Part shown: one piece after another, positions 30,665-37,331 of the stretch
Layout of the letters: every line of letters starts with the position of its first letter
How positions within the stretch are numbered: the first letter of the stretch is position 1
Origin: an uncultured Candidatus Melainabacteria bacterium
GTDB lineage: Bacteria; Cyanobacteriota; Vampirovibrionia; Gastranaerophilales; Gastranaerophilaceae
Length of the DNA: 37,351 nucleotides
Reading direction: 5' to 3'
Assembly: GCA_937898445.1 (NCBI GenBank)
Contig: CALEJY010000188.1
Location: 1 to 37,351, forward strand
Notes under the pieces: generated by a model
What the model was told of the DNA's origin: nothing
Database searches by the model: none
The model's input: the letters and a program-made list of their open reading frames with translations, nothing else
Made by a program: the position numbers and the translations under genes

Positions 30665-30809
30665 TTTTATCCTTCTCCCATAATTTTTTATGATTATTTT
30701 CTTCTTGATATTTCTTCCAACAAATCGCCCCCATACCTATTTCTATAGCCTGTGCATTATGTAATTTTCTTCCACATCTCTTACAAGTTGTCTGTTTTAT
30801 ATCGTTCAT
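30654..30809 (-). CDS. Small zinc-ribbon protein (DUF6011-like)
   Basis: The start at 30809 has a GGAGAT site; a longer frame overlaps the toxin gene. The 51-residue product contains CKRCGRKLHNAQAIEIGMG then AICWKKY. The CxxC motif plus a third cysteine in a GxGAICWKK context is typical of the small DUF6011-type zinc-binding domain found in phage and actinobacterial proteins. Function is unknown. Confidence 0.72.
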   Translation of the reverse strand: MNDIKQTTCKRCGRKLHNAQAIEIGMGAICWKKYQEENNHKKLWEKDKNEK

Positions 30810-30810
30810 A

Positions 30811-31155
30811 TTATCTCCTTTTATATCTACATAACTGTATATTAAGTGCATCAATCACTTGTAGAAAATAACCTTTGCTCAGAACTTCATATTTTTTAAG
30901 TAATTTAGATTTGGGGATTGTCAACACTTGCTCCGGAAGCACATAATTTTTCAAACCTTTCACATAGATATATCTATGTTGTGGCAATCCATCATATTTA
31001 GTTGTCAATGGAATAATCTGCACACAAGGGCAATATCTATTATTAATATCATTGCTTATTATAACTGCCGGTCTTATGCCAGATTGTATATGTTCATCTT
31101 TACTATTATTATTTGTGGATAAATCAACCCACCATACATCTCTTTGTCTTATCAT
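30811..31155 (-). CDS. MazF/PemK-type endoribonuclease homologue
   Basis: The ATG at 31155 is preferred (GGGTGAT five bases upstream); a GTG at 31164 is possible. The 114-residue protein has the MazF pattern: RDVWWVDL, SGIRPAVIISND (conserved Arg), VQIIPLTTK (conserved Thr) and LPEQVLTIPKSKL near the end. MazF toxins cut single-stranded RNA at short motifs. No antitoxin-like gene lies next to it; the upstream neighbour is a sigma factor and the downstream one a zinc ribbon. It may shut off host mRNA, or the antitoxin may be encoded elsewhere or be host-borne. Confidence 0.85.
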   Translation of the reverse strand: MIRQRDVWWVDLSTNNNSKDEHIQSGIRPAVIISNDINNRYCPCVQIIPLTTKYDGLPQHRYIYVKGLKNYVLPEQVLTIPKSKLLKKYEVLSKGYFLQVIDALNIQLCRYKRR

Positions 31156-31160
31156 TTTAA

Positions 31161-31655
31161 TCACCCGATTTCCATCTTTCTTTTAATTTCTCGTAAAGCT
31201 CTACTTATTTTTGGTTGACTACATTTGAGCATATCACCAATATGTATCTGTGTATATCCTTGTACTTTCAGTTGAGCCACTTTATACTCAAATGGTGTTA
31301 GAATGTCCCTTAAATTATAAGGGATTATTTCATCATAACTGTCTAACCCTGTTGTACATACATCTGCCAAACAAATATTTTCATATTTTTCTGTACTGTC
31401 TAAAGATAAAACATCTTTAATATATTTATTACTTTGAAATTTTCTAAATTCCATCTTAATAGAATTTAGAATAACCATTCCTGCGTATGTACTAAATTTA
31501 TATCCTTTGTCTTTATTAAATGTTAATGCCGCCTTACATAAAGCTATGGCACAAACATCGTAATATTCCTCGACGGATAAGTTATATTTATGTATACACC
31601 AATATATTAAATTATGATTTTCTATAACCAATATTTCTTGTTCTTTTGTCATCAT
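31161..31655 (-). CDS. Phage sigma-70-family RNA polymerase sigma factor
   Basis: A 164-residue protein with a region 2-like segment (YYDVCAIALCKAALTFNKDK, GYKFSTYAGMVILNSIKMEF) and a region 4-like helix-turn-helix at the C-terminus (LTPFEYKVAQLKVQGYTQIH, KCSQPKISRALREIKRK). This short two-domain layout is like sporulation or phage late sigma factors. It could redirect host RNA polymerase to phage late promoters. It is the third gene after a strong early promoter. Confidence 0.83.
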   Translation of the reverse strand: MMTKEQEILVIENHNLIYWCIHKYNLSVEEYYDVCAIALCKAALTFNKDKGYKFSTYAGMVILNSIKMEFRKFQSNKYIKDVLSLDSTEKYENICLADVCTTGLDSYDEIIPYNLRDILTPFEYKVAQLKVQGYTQIHIGDMLKCSQPKISRALREIKRKMEIG

Positions 31656-31666
31656 TTGTCTCCTTT

Positions 31667-31912
31667 TTATATAAAAAATGGAATTACACCTTTTAAATAC
31701 AGCTTATGCTGTATATCATAGCACATAGCTTCATATTCTTCAGCAGTCTTTCCATAAGTAGCCGCCAGCTTTTCATTTAATTTCTCACGAAGTGGGGCAA
31801 ATGTATTTGAAATTTTATCGGTTGCAAATCCACAACCCATTTCATATTCAGCTTCTTCCTGCATCTGTAATACATTCATTTTCTTCATGATTTCTTTTCT
31901 CTGTCTTGTCAT
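31667..31912 (-). CDS. Small helical hypothetical protein
   Basis: The start at 31912 has a GGAG site eight bases upstream. The 81-residue product is basic at the N-terminus and helical, without known motif. It lies between a 45-residue gene and the sigma factor in the operon read from the 32.2-kb promoter, so early expression is likely. Confidence 0.65.
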   Translation of the reverse strand: MTRQRKEIMKKMNVLQMQEEAEYEMGCGFATDKISNTFAPLREKLNEKLAATYGKTAEEYEAMCYDIQHKLYLKGVIPFFI

Positions 31913-31969
31913 AATAATTATCTCCTTTTGTATTTGTGTTATCACTTCACATTGTTTTATACGTTACTA

Positions 31970-32107
31970 TTAAATTCTTACCCCCAACTTCATACAAGTT
32001 GATTTTGCCTTACAAAACTCAATCCAATTTTTATCCGTCATGTCTTCCAGATATTTTTCTTTTGCTTCTTTATAAATTTTCAAGGCTTCATCTTTATTCA
32101 TATACAT
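31970..32107 (-). CDS. 45-residue helical protein, first in sigma-factor operon
   Basis: The start at 32107 has a perfect GGAGG eight bases upstream; longer in-frame starts would fall in the promoter region. The product begins MYMNKDEALKIYKEAKEKYL and is one or two amphipathic helices. It is the first gene downstream of the shared early promoter; function is unknown. Confidence 0.62.
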   Translation of the reverse strand: MYMNKDEALKIYKEAKEKYLEDMTDKNWIEFCKAKSTCMKLGVRI

Positions 32108-32158
32108 ATTTGGTACCTCCATTTTATGTGTTTTGTTGTTATCTCTTAACTTGATTAT

Positions 32159-32187
32159 ATTGTAATACATATAATAAGAAATGTCAA
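32159..32187 (-). promoter_or_regulatory. Shared early promoter with TGTATTACA core (32.2 kb)
   Basis: TTGACA (32182-32187) and TACAAT (32159-32164) are separated by 17 bp on the minus strand. ATATGTATTACAATAT spans the -10, and GTTAAGAGATAAC lies at the transcript start. It is nearly identical to the 36.4-kb promoter. It drives the sigma-factor/MazF operon. Confidence 0.85.
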
Positions 32188-32209
32188 GTGATTTTTTAAA
32201 AATTTATAT

Positions 32210-32291
32210 AAAAATCCTGTATGAAATAAACAATATAAAATAAGATATTCAAGGATTTTTTAAATTTATGTGAAAAATATTGTTTATTTCA
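32210..32291 (-). repeat. Nested inverted repeats at the end of the delta gene (candidate terminator)
   Basis: A perfect 15-bp inverted repeat (TGAAATAAACAATAT at 32222-32236, complement at 32277-32291) encloses 40 bp and overlaps the delta stop codon. A second pair, AAAAATCCT (32210-32218) and AGGATTTTT (32252-32260), interlocks with it. T-rich sequence follows. In addition a 19-bp stretch of the gene's 3' end (32298-32316) is repeated downstream at 32235-32253 with one mismatch. It could terminate transcription or be a duplication remnant. Confidence 0.5.
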
Positions 32292-33240
32292 GACAAGATA
32301 AAACAAGATATTCAAGTGCTATATCTTCATCAATAGTCCCCATTTTTATTCCAGATTCCACTCGTTGGCAGATTAGCATATTTCTTTTCACTTCTGCTAT
32401 ACTATAGCCGCCAACATTCTTAGTACAACCATACAACTCTCCTTTTGTCATCCCGGTTCTTTCCATCGCATTCTGCTTATTGCTTCCAAGACCTTGATAA
32501 GCTAATAGATTTCTAAAACCTGTGTATAATATACTTGCTATCATCATAGCCGGTTCACCTTTTCTCAGGGCTTCATCAAGTTTCTGTATAGCTGTATCCG
32601 GATATCCTCCTAATACTGCATTAGTTAATTCAAAGGTTATATCTCCTATTTCTTTATGAAATAATCCTTGCTTATCTAATTCTTCAAAACAGTCATTAAC
32701 AGATATTCCGTTAGTCAGATTGGCTATATATTCATTATATTGTGTAATCTTATCTATTTCCATCAGTATTCTACCATAATCATAATTACAATACTCAACT
32801 AACTTGCTTGAATTTTTCTCGCTTAAATCGGGTAAATCTTTAGATATGTATGTTTGTAACACCTCTTTAGATAAACGTGAAAATTCAACTATATTTTGTT
32901 GATTCTTCTTTACAAAGGCAGAACGCTTATCTAAGCTATGATATCTAAGAATGATATAATCTTTAGTTGATGTATTTCGCACAGTTTCCCAACTATCCTC
33001 AGCTCTTAAAAATGCCATATCATCTTGAACTACATATAATCTAATAGATTTGTCAAGACTCTTCTTGTTTATATTTTGCATTATATAAGATACTGAATCT
33101 GCACTTATACGTTTGGTATTAGTAGTTTCTAATATATGAATTAGGTATATATTTAGAATTGTCTGTTCTTCCCCAAATAATATCAAAAAATGTGGAATAT
33201 CATTGGAGGATATTTGTTTCATCAAATCTACAAGTTCCAT
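32284..33240 (-). CDS. holA: DNA polymerase III delta-like clamp loader subunit
   Basis: A 318-residue protein with the HolA layout: FLILFGEEQTILNIYLIHIL at the start, a degenerate AAA+ core without Walker motifs (as in bacterial delta), VVQDDMAFL and FVKKNQQNIVEFSRLSKE in the middle, and a helical collar domain at the end (ASILYTGFRNLLAYQGLG). Delta opens the sliding clamp. It follows delta-prime and DnaX homologues in the same operon, which strongly supports the assignment. It shares base 33240 with the upstream gene. Confidence 0.82.
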   Translation of the reverse strand: MELVDLMKQISSNDIPHFLILFGEEQTILNIYLIHILETTNTKRISADSVSYIMQNINKKSLDKSIRLYVVQDDMAFLRAEDSWETVRNTSTKDYIILRYHSLDKRSAFVKKNQQNIVEFSRLSKEVLQTYISKDLPDLSEKNSSKLVEYCNYDYGRILMEIDKITQYNEYIANLTNGISVNDCFEELDKQGLFHKEIGDITFELTNAVLGGYPDTAIQKLDEALRKGEPAMMIASILYTGFRNLLAYQGLGSNKQNAMERTGMTKGELYGCTKNVGGYSIAEVKRNMLICQRVESGIKMGTIDEDIALEYLVLSCLK

Positions 33241-33590
33241 TAAAATAATCCGCCTTTCTTTTTTGTTTTTGATTTCCTTGTGCTAACCTGTAACGCATGA
33301 CAAGCTATATTCATTAGATATTGCTTGTCACTTGCATTTAATCTATCATATAAATCAAATCCGGTTGTTCCGTCAAAATCATACATCACATACCCATATT
33401 GCGTATCATTTATATTAATATCTTTTTGCAAGGATACAAGTTGTCTACTTAATTCGTCATATTCTTTATCCGTTAATTTATTTGTATTTAATTGATAATA
33501 AGCAATACAGTTTAATATGATTTTTCTTTGTAAAAAATTAATACAAGTAATTTTATCCCATCTTCTTGGAAATTTTTGCAATTTAGGCAC
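33240..33590 (-). CDS. Small protein resembling LigA domain Ia
   Basis: A 116-residue protein, probably starting with GTG at 33590. The first half (RKIILNCIAYYQLNTNKLTD followed by YDELSRQLVSL) resembles domain Ia of NAD-dependent DNA ligase, the NMN-binding part (YYxxxxPxxSDxEYDxL), but the adenylation and OB domains are missing. The rest (YVMYDFDGTTGFDLYDRLN) is not ligase-like. It may be a conserved phage protein with only chance similarity. It lies inside the clamp loader operon. Confidence 0.6.
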   Translation of the reverse strand: MPKLQKFPRRWDKITCINFLQRKIILNCIAYYQLNTNKLTDKEYDELSRQLVSLQKDININDTQYGYVMYDFDGTTGFDLYDRLNASDKQYLMNIACHALQVSTRKSKTKKKGGLF

Positions 33591-33591
33591 C

Positions 33592-33816
33592 TCACAAACA
33601 TCCTTTAATCTGTGTGTCTATATATCTTGTACATGCCACTACACATCCATCTTTACTTGCATATAAATTACCCGCTAATGAACTACTATATGATGATATT
33701 TTTCTATTGAAAATACAATAATACCAACGATTATAATATTCTGAATATACTATGTGACATGCACAATTTCTATATTTTCCTCTGTAATGATGATTAGTTA
33801 TCTCATATAATTTCAT
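33592..33816 (-). CDS. Small Cys/Tyr-rich hypothetical protein
   Basis: A 74-residue basic protein with five cysteines and many tyrosines, with no known motif. Its ATG overlaps the delta-prime stop (ATGA), with GGAGG a little upstream, so it is coupled to that gene. It sits between two clamp loader genes; function is unknown. Confidence 0.6.
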   Translation of the reverse strand: MKLYEITNHHYRGKYRNCACHIVYSEYYNRWYYCIFNRKISSYSSSLAGNLYASKDGCVVACTRYIDTQIKGCL

Positions 33817-34610
33817 TTTTTAATATCCTCCAACAATTTAGTTAGCATACATTCTATGCTTGCCTTTTTATTTACTATACCCCGCTGGATTTCACGTTCA
33901 CACTCAAATATATGTGACATACTGTTGAGATTAATATATAAGTTGAATGGTTCATAGGCAAGATAAAACGTTTTTTTGAATATTTTAAAAAACAGTGAAC
34001 AATCAATCTTACCAGTATCTGTTTGCTTTGCTTTGAGTTGCGTACAAGCCTTTAATAATCTTGTACCACTCTGAGTATTCAAAGCCTCAATTACATCATC
34101 CACACAACTTTCTATCCTTTCAAGTTCACTATGTTCAATCTGTAACTCACCTATATTAGTACAATACTCAAGTTTCAACTTATCATCACACACTGAATTT
34201 AATTCCTGTGATGTATATGGTTCCATTTTAATAACTGTTCCCCTGCTTCTGATAGTACCCAGCATATTATCTATATTATGAACTGTCATTATAAAATAAG
34301 CATTATTAGGTGGTTCTTCCACAACTTTAAGAAGTGCATTTTTCGCTCCTACAGACATATCATCCGCATTTCGGAAAATATACATTGTAGGAGCTGTATA
34401 ACTATAGGCATATTCAATAGTTCTTCTTACATCTTCTATTTTACAGTCATTTATAATACCAGTTATATGTAACATTCTCATTATAGCTTTTGCGAATGTT
34501 AGTCTTCCACTTCCTTCATCCCCGGCTATGATGATAAATCTGGGGACAGACTTATTACATCTCCACTTAATAAGGGTTTGAATATTGTTCTTCTGTCCTA
34601 TCATCTTCAC
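33813..34610 (-). CDS. holB: DNA polymerase III delta-prime-like clamp loader subunit
   Basis: A 265-residue AAA+ protein. Walker A is degenerate (GDEGSGRLT, 30-38, with Arg for the usual Lys), as expected for the non-hydrolysing delta-prime stator. YIFRNADDM (77-85) replaces Walker B, and KNALLKVVEEPP (90-101) plus TIRSRG (119-124, with the SRx arginine-finger motif) are conserved clamp loader features. The start is GTG at 34610 or ATG at 34604. It overlaps the preceding small gene by 44 bases. Confidence 0.84.
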   Translation of the reverse strand: MKMIGQKNNIQTLIKWRCNKSVPRFIIIAGDEGSGRLTFAKAIMRMLHITGIINDCKIEDVRRTIEYAYSYTAPTMYIFRNADDMSVGAKNALLKVVEEPPNNAYFIMTVHNIDNMLGTIRSRGTVIKMEPYTSQELNSVCDDKLKLEYCTNIGELQIEHSELERIESCVDDVIEALNTQSGTRLLKACTQLKAKQTDTGKIDCSLFFKIFKKTFYLAYEPFNLYINLNSMSHIFECEREIQRGIVNKKASIECMLTKLLEDIKK

Positions 34611-34797
34611 TTATCTCCAATCTTATAAAAGCTGAACCTGTACGGATATGTCTTAAAACAGAACCTATCTGCATATCAATTATTCTATAGAGTTTTGTAT
34701 GTTCAAGAGTTAAGACCCATATATTTTCTAATTTATTATCTATAATTGCCTGATTAACTTCATCTGTAGATAACTGTGTTACTTTCATAGCAGACAT
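34567..34797 (-). CDS. Small protein between DnaX and delta-prime
   Basis: A 76-residue protein beginning MSAMKVTQLSTDEVNQAI, with a strand-rich middle (NIWVLTLEHTKLYRIIDM) and an acidic C-terminus. GGAGGG lies seven bases upstream. It starts three bases after the DnaX stop and overlaps delta-prime. No family is recognised; a clamp loader accessory role is inferred only from location. Confidence 0.66.
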   Translation of the reverse strand: MSAMKVTQLSTDEVNQAIIDNKLENIWVLTLEHTKLYRIIDMQIGSVLRHIRTGSAFIRLEISEDDRTEEQYSNPY

Positions 34798-34800
34798 ATA

Positions 34801-35874
34801 TTAACCCTCCTTTCCACAATAAACCAAGATAGATAATTCTATTAATGTCTTAGGGTCACTATCCCACTTGACCTGACTATTTAAAGAAACTATAAAATCC
34901 ATAGTAGCAAACAACGCTTGCTCTGCATCAAACAATGGATTATCTATAAGTCGCCCTAATTCAGTTTCAAGGGTATTAGGTAAATTGATATAATCAAAAT
35001 TCTTATATAGGGCATACTTTTCTACTTCAAGAATGAACTTCGCAAAATCCTTCAAAAACTGCTTAACATCCTTACCTGCATTGTATACATCTTCAATGAT
35101 TCTAATAGCTGTCTCTTTTTCTCGCACTTCTAAAGCATCTAAAAACTCTATGAATGTAGAATAATCTTCTCCTCCGATAGTCTTTAACACATTTTCCAAT
35201 GTTAAATCATGAGATAATGAAAGACATTTATCTAATAAAGTTATTGCATCTCTCATTCCGCCATTACAAACCTTTGCAATATATTCCAATGCTTCTGGAT
35301 ATCTTATTATATCTCCAATATCAGTTAAGTCTGGGTCGTTCACATCTTGAGAATTTTCAGTTAAACAAATATGTTCCAATCTTTCCACAATTCCTTCATT
35401 ACTGATTTTCTGAAAATTGTATCTCTGTACTCTTGAAAGAATTGTATTAGGTATTTTCTGTGGGTCAGTCGTGCAAAAAATAAAAATAGTAAATTTAGGT
35501 GGTTCTTCAAGTGTCTTTAATAATGCCTGCCATGCACCATTAGAAAGAGAATGACACTCATCCACTATGAATATCTTGTATTCTGCATCAAGTGGCTTTC
35601 TTTTAGCATCTTCTATAATCTGTCTGATATTATCTACACCACTATTAGAAGCGGCATCTACTTCGATTGGATTTCCTTTTCCGTTGTTTATCATATTAGC
35701 AAATATTCTTGCTGATGTTGTCTTACCTGTACCTGCTGGACCTGTGAATAAATATCCGTGCTGAAAAGTTTTAGTTTCCAACTGATTCATTAAAATGTCT
35801 TTGATTGCACTCTGTTCTGTCATATCGTCAAATGTTTTAGGACGATATTTTACTGCTAATGATTCCTTAGCCAT
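34801..35874 (-). CDS. dnaX: DNA polymerase III gamma/tau-like clamp loader ATPase, short form
   Basis: A 357-residue protein with YRPKTFDDMTEQ at the N-terminus, Walker A GPAGTGKT (45-52), PIEVDAASNSGVDNIRQI (69-86), Walker B IVDECHS (103-109), ALLKTLEEPP (117-126) and TILSRVQRY (144-152), which carries the arginine finger. The cysteine zinc module normally present between Walker A and the IEVDAAS segment is absent, as is the long tau C-terminal region. It therefore looks like a minimal gamma-type subunit. It would load the beta clamp with the delta and delta-prime homologues downstream. Confidence 0.92.
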   Translation of the reverse strand: MAKESLAVKYRPKTFDDMTEQSAIKDILMNQLETKTFQHGYLFTGPAGTGKTTSARIFANMINNGKGNPIEVDAASNSGVDNIRQIIEDAKRKPLDAEYKIFIVDECHSLSNGAWQALLKTLEEPPKFTIFIFCTTDPQKIPNTILSRVQRYNFQKISNEGIVERLEHICLTENSQDVNDPDLTDIGDIIRYPEALEYIAKVCNGGMRDAITLLDKCLSLSHDLTLENVLKTIGGEDYSTFIEFLDALEVREKETAIRIIEDVYNAGKDVKQFLKDFAKFILEVEKYALYKNFDYINLPNTLETELGRLIDNPLFDAEQALFATMDFIVSLNSQVKWDSDPKTLIELSILVYCGKEG

Positions 35875-36113
35875 TATAAACCCTCCTTAATAAGTGGCAA
35901 ATATTTTATAAATTTCATCAGAGAATCTTCAAGATTAAAATCCTTATATCGTTTCCCATTTCTCATAAGTGTAAAAGTATAGGAAGTAATACCTTTTAAA
36001 TGTAGCTGAGTAATATGCTTACTTATCTCATTTCTTGAGCCACATTTGATTCTTCTGATTTCTCCTTTCTTGTCTTTAACATTAACTGTTACATAATATG
36101 TAGTGTCTCTCAA
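35874..36113 (-). CDS. Small basic hypothetical protein
   Basis: A 79-residue basic protein starting with TTG (AGGAG six bases upstream). Strands (YYVTVNVKDKKGEIRRIKCG) and a helix suggest a compact alpha/beta fold; no family is recognised. It shares one base with dnaX, so it belongs to the clamp loader operon. Confidence 0.62.
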   Translation of the reverse strand: MRDTTYYVTVNVKDKKGEIRRIKCGSRNEISKHITQLHLKGITSYTFTLMRNGKRYKDFNLEDSLMKFIKYLPLIKEGL

Positions 36114-36170
36114 TTTAGTCTCCTTTAATATATAATATAGTGTTTTAAGTGTTATCGCTTCACTATGTTT

Positions 36171-36383
36171 TTACTTTATTTCCTGTGCTATTGAAAATCT
36201 TTTTAACTTTGTGAAATAATCCATAAGATATATTCCATTCTGACAAACTCTTAATATTCTTATGTTGTTTTCCTGTGCCACTTTCTTGGCTAATTCCTTA
36301 ACTGCTGGAATCATTACTGCTCCTTCTGTAATATTCATTGTTGTTTCATTTTCATTAATTTCTGTAAGTGTGTAATTCATCAT
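36171..36383 (-). CDS. Small hypothetical protein, first after the 36.4-kb promoter
   Basis: A 70-residue protein beginning MMNYTLTEINENETTMNI, with an alpha-helical middle and a mixed C-terminus. It has a GGAG site and is the first gene read from the shared early promoter. No function can be assigned. Confidence 0.62.
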   Translation of the reverse strand: MMNYTLTEINENETTMNITEGAVMIPAVKELAKKVAQENNIRILRVCQNGIYLMDYFTKLKRFSIAQEIK

Positions 36384-36430
36384 TTCTTAAATCTCCTTTA
36401 TATGTATTAGTTATCTCTTAACTTGATTAT

Positions 36431-36459
36431 ATTGTAATACATATAACATGAAATGTCAA
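36431..36459 (-). promoter_or_regulatory. Shared early promoter with TGTATTACA core (36.4 kb)
   Basis: TTGACA (36454-36459) and TACAAT (36431-36436) are separated by 17 bp on the minus strand, followed by ATAATCAAGTTAAGAGATAAC at the transcript start. It drives the clamp loader operon and is almost identical to the 32.2-kb promoter. Confidence 0.85.
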
Positions 36460-36466
36460 GTGATTT

Positions 36467-36952
36467 TTAAAATAAATTTTCCAATATTGCAGATATTACA
36501 TTTCTTTGCATATCAGTTAATGATACATCTGTAAGAGCTGTTTTTAAATCTTCTTTAGCTTTCATATAACCGTTCTTATAACCTTCTTCATACTGGTTTC
36601 TATCATAACTAAGGGCTTTAATAAGCTCATCTTTATTTACTATAACTCCAACCTGTTGAATAGCTGTATAAATCTGCTTATCAACATTCTCTGCTATATC
36701 TTTCTGTACTGACTGAACTATATTTATAGGGCTTTCATATCCTGTCATATCAATTTCTAGTTGTTCTATCTTATTCATTGATTGCAAAGCCATATTTAAA
36801 ACATCCCTTCTCTCTTTCATATTTCCTTGTGCATAATTAAAAGCACATTCATCACAAGTCTTATCACAACCCTGTCCTAATGCAGAATAAAATTCTAATG
36901 TTTCACAAGTTAATCTTGCATTCAACTTTTCTCTTGCTTCTTTTAATTCCAT
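36467..36952 (-). CDS. Hypothetical protein with N-terminal Cys cluster
   Basis: A 161-residue protein. Residues 1-40 contain C17, then GCDKTCDECAFNY (C29, C33, C36), a likely metal-binding cluster. The remainder is helical, with a Tyr/Lys-rich stretch (YDRNQYEEGYKNGYMKAKED) common in phage early proteins. It has an AAGGAG site. Function is unknown; metal binding is inferred from spacing only. Confidence 0.66.
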   Translation of the reverse strand: MELKEAREKLNARLTCETLEFYSALGQGCDKTCDECAFNYAQGNMKERRDVLNMALQSMNKIEQLEIDMTGYESPINIVQSVQKDIAENVDKQIYTAIQQVGVIVNKDELIKALSYDRNQYEEGYKNGYMKAKEDLKTALTDVSLTDMQRNVISAILENLF

Positions 36953-36956
36953 ATAA

Positions 36957-37331
36957 TCATCTCCTTACATCAAAATTATCTGTTTCTGATACCAACTCTT
37001 CTCCAGTTATTAATTCTGAATAATGAAGATTCTCAATCCACTTACAGAACTCTCTCCATTCATCTAACTTATGGTTCTTCCTTGAATGATACATATTAGC
37101 TAATACTTCATAATTAAGCATAACATTTCTTGTTTGATTGTAGGATGATGGGAGTAACTGTATCATTTGCCACCAAAATTCCTTGTCTTTGGTCTTGATA
37201 AACCAGTCTCGAACCACATTCAGACAAGTAATAATGCTCTTAAAAAGCTCAATGTTACCATATTCACCCTCAGACAAATGTTCGTGGCTAAAATCTTCTA
37301 AGGTGAATTCTTTTTCCTGAATTTTGTGCAT
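36957..37331 (-). CDS. Conserved-type phage hypothetical protein at window edge
   Basis: A 124-residue protein with a characteristic central run (FWWQMIQLLPSSYNQTRNVM, then NYEVLANMYHSRKNHKLDEW). This resembles a small family often seen in Firmicutes phage early regions, but I cannot name a function. It ends four bases before the next gene. The start is ATG near the right edge with a weak ribosome binding site, so a longer upstream start outside the window is possible. Confidence 0.66.
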   Translation of the reverse strand: MHKIQEKEFTLEDFSHEHLSEGEYGNIELFKSIITCLNVVRDWFIKTKDKEFWWQMIQLLPSSYNQTRNVMLNYEVLANMYHSRKNHKLDEWREFCKWIENLHYSELITGEELVSETDNFDVRR

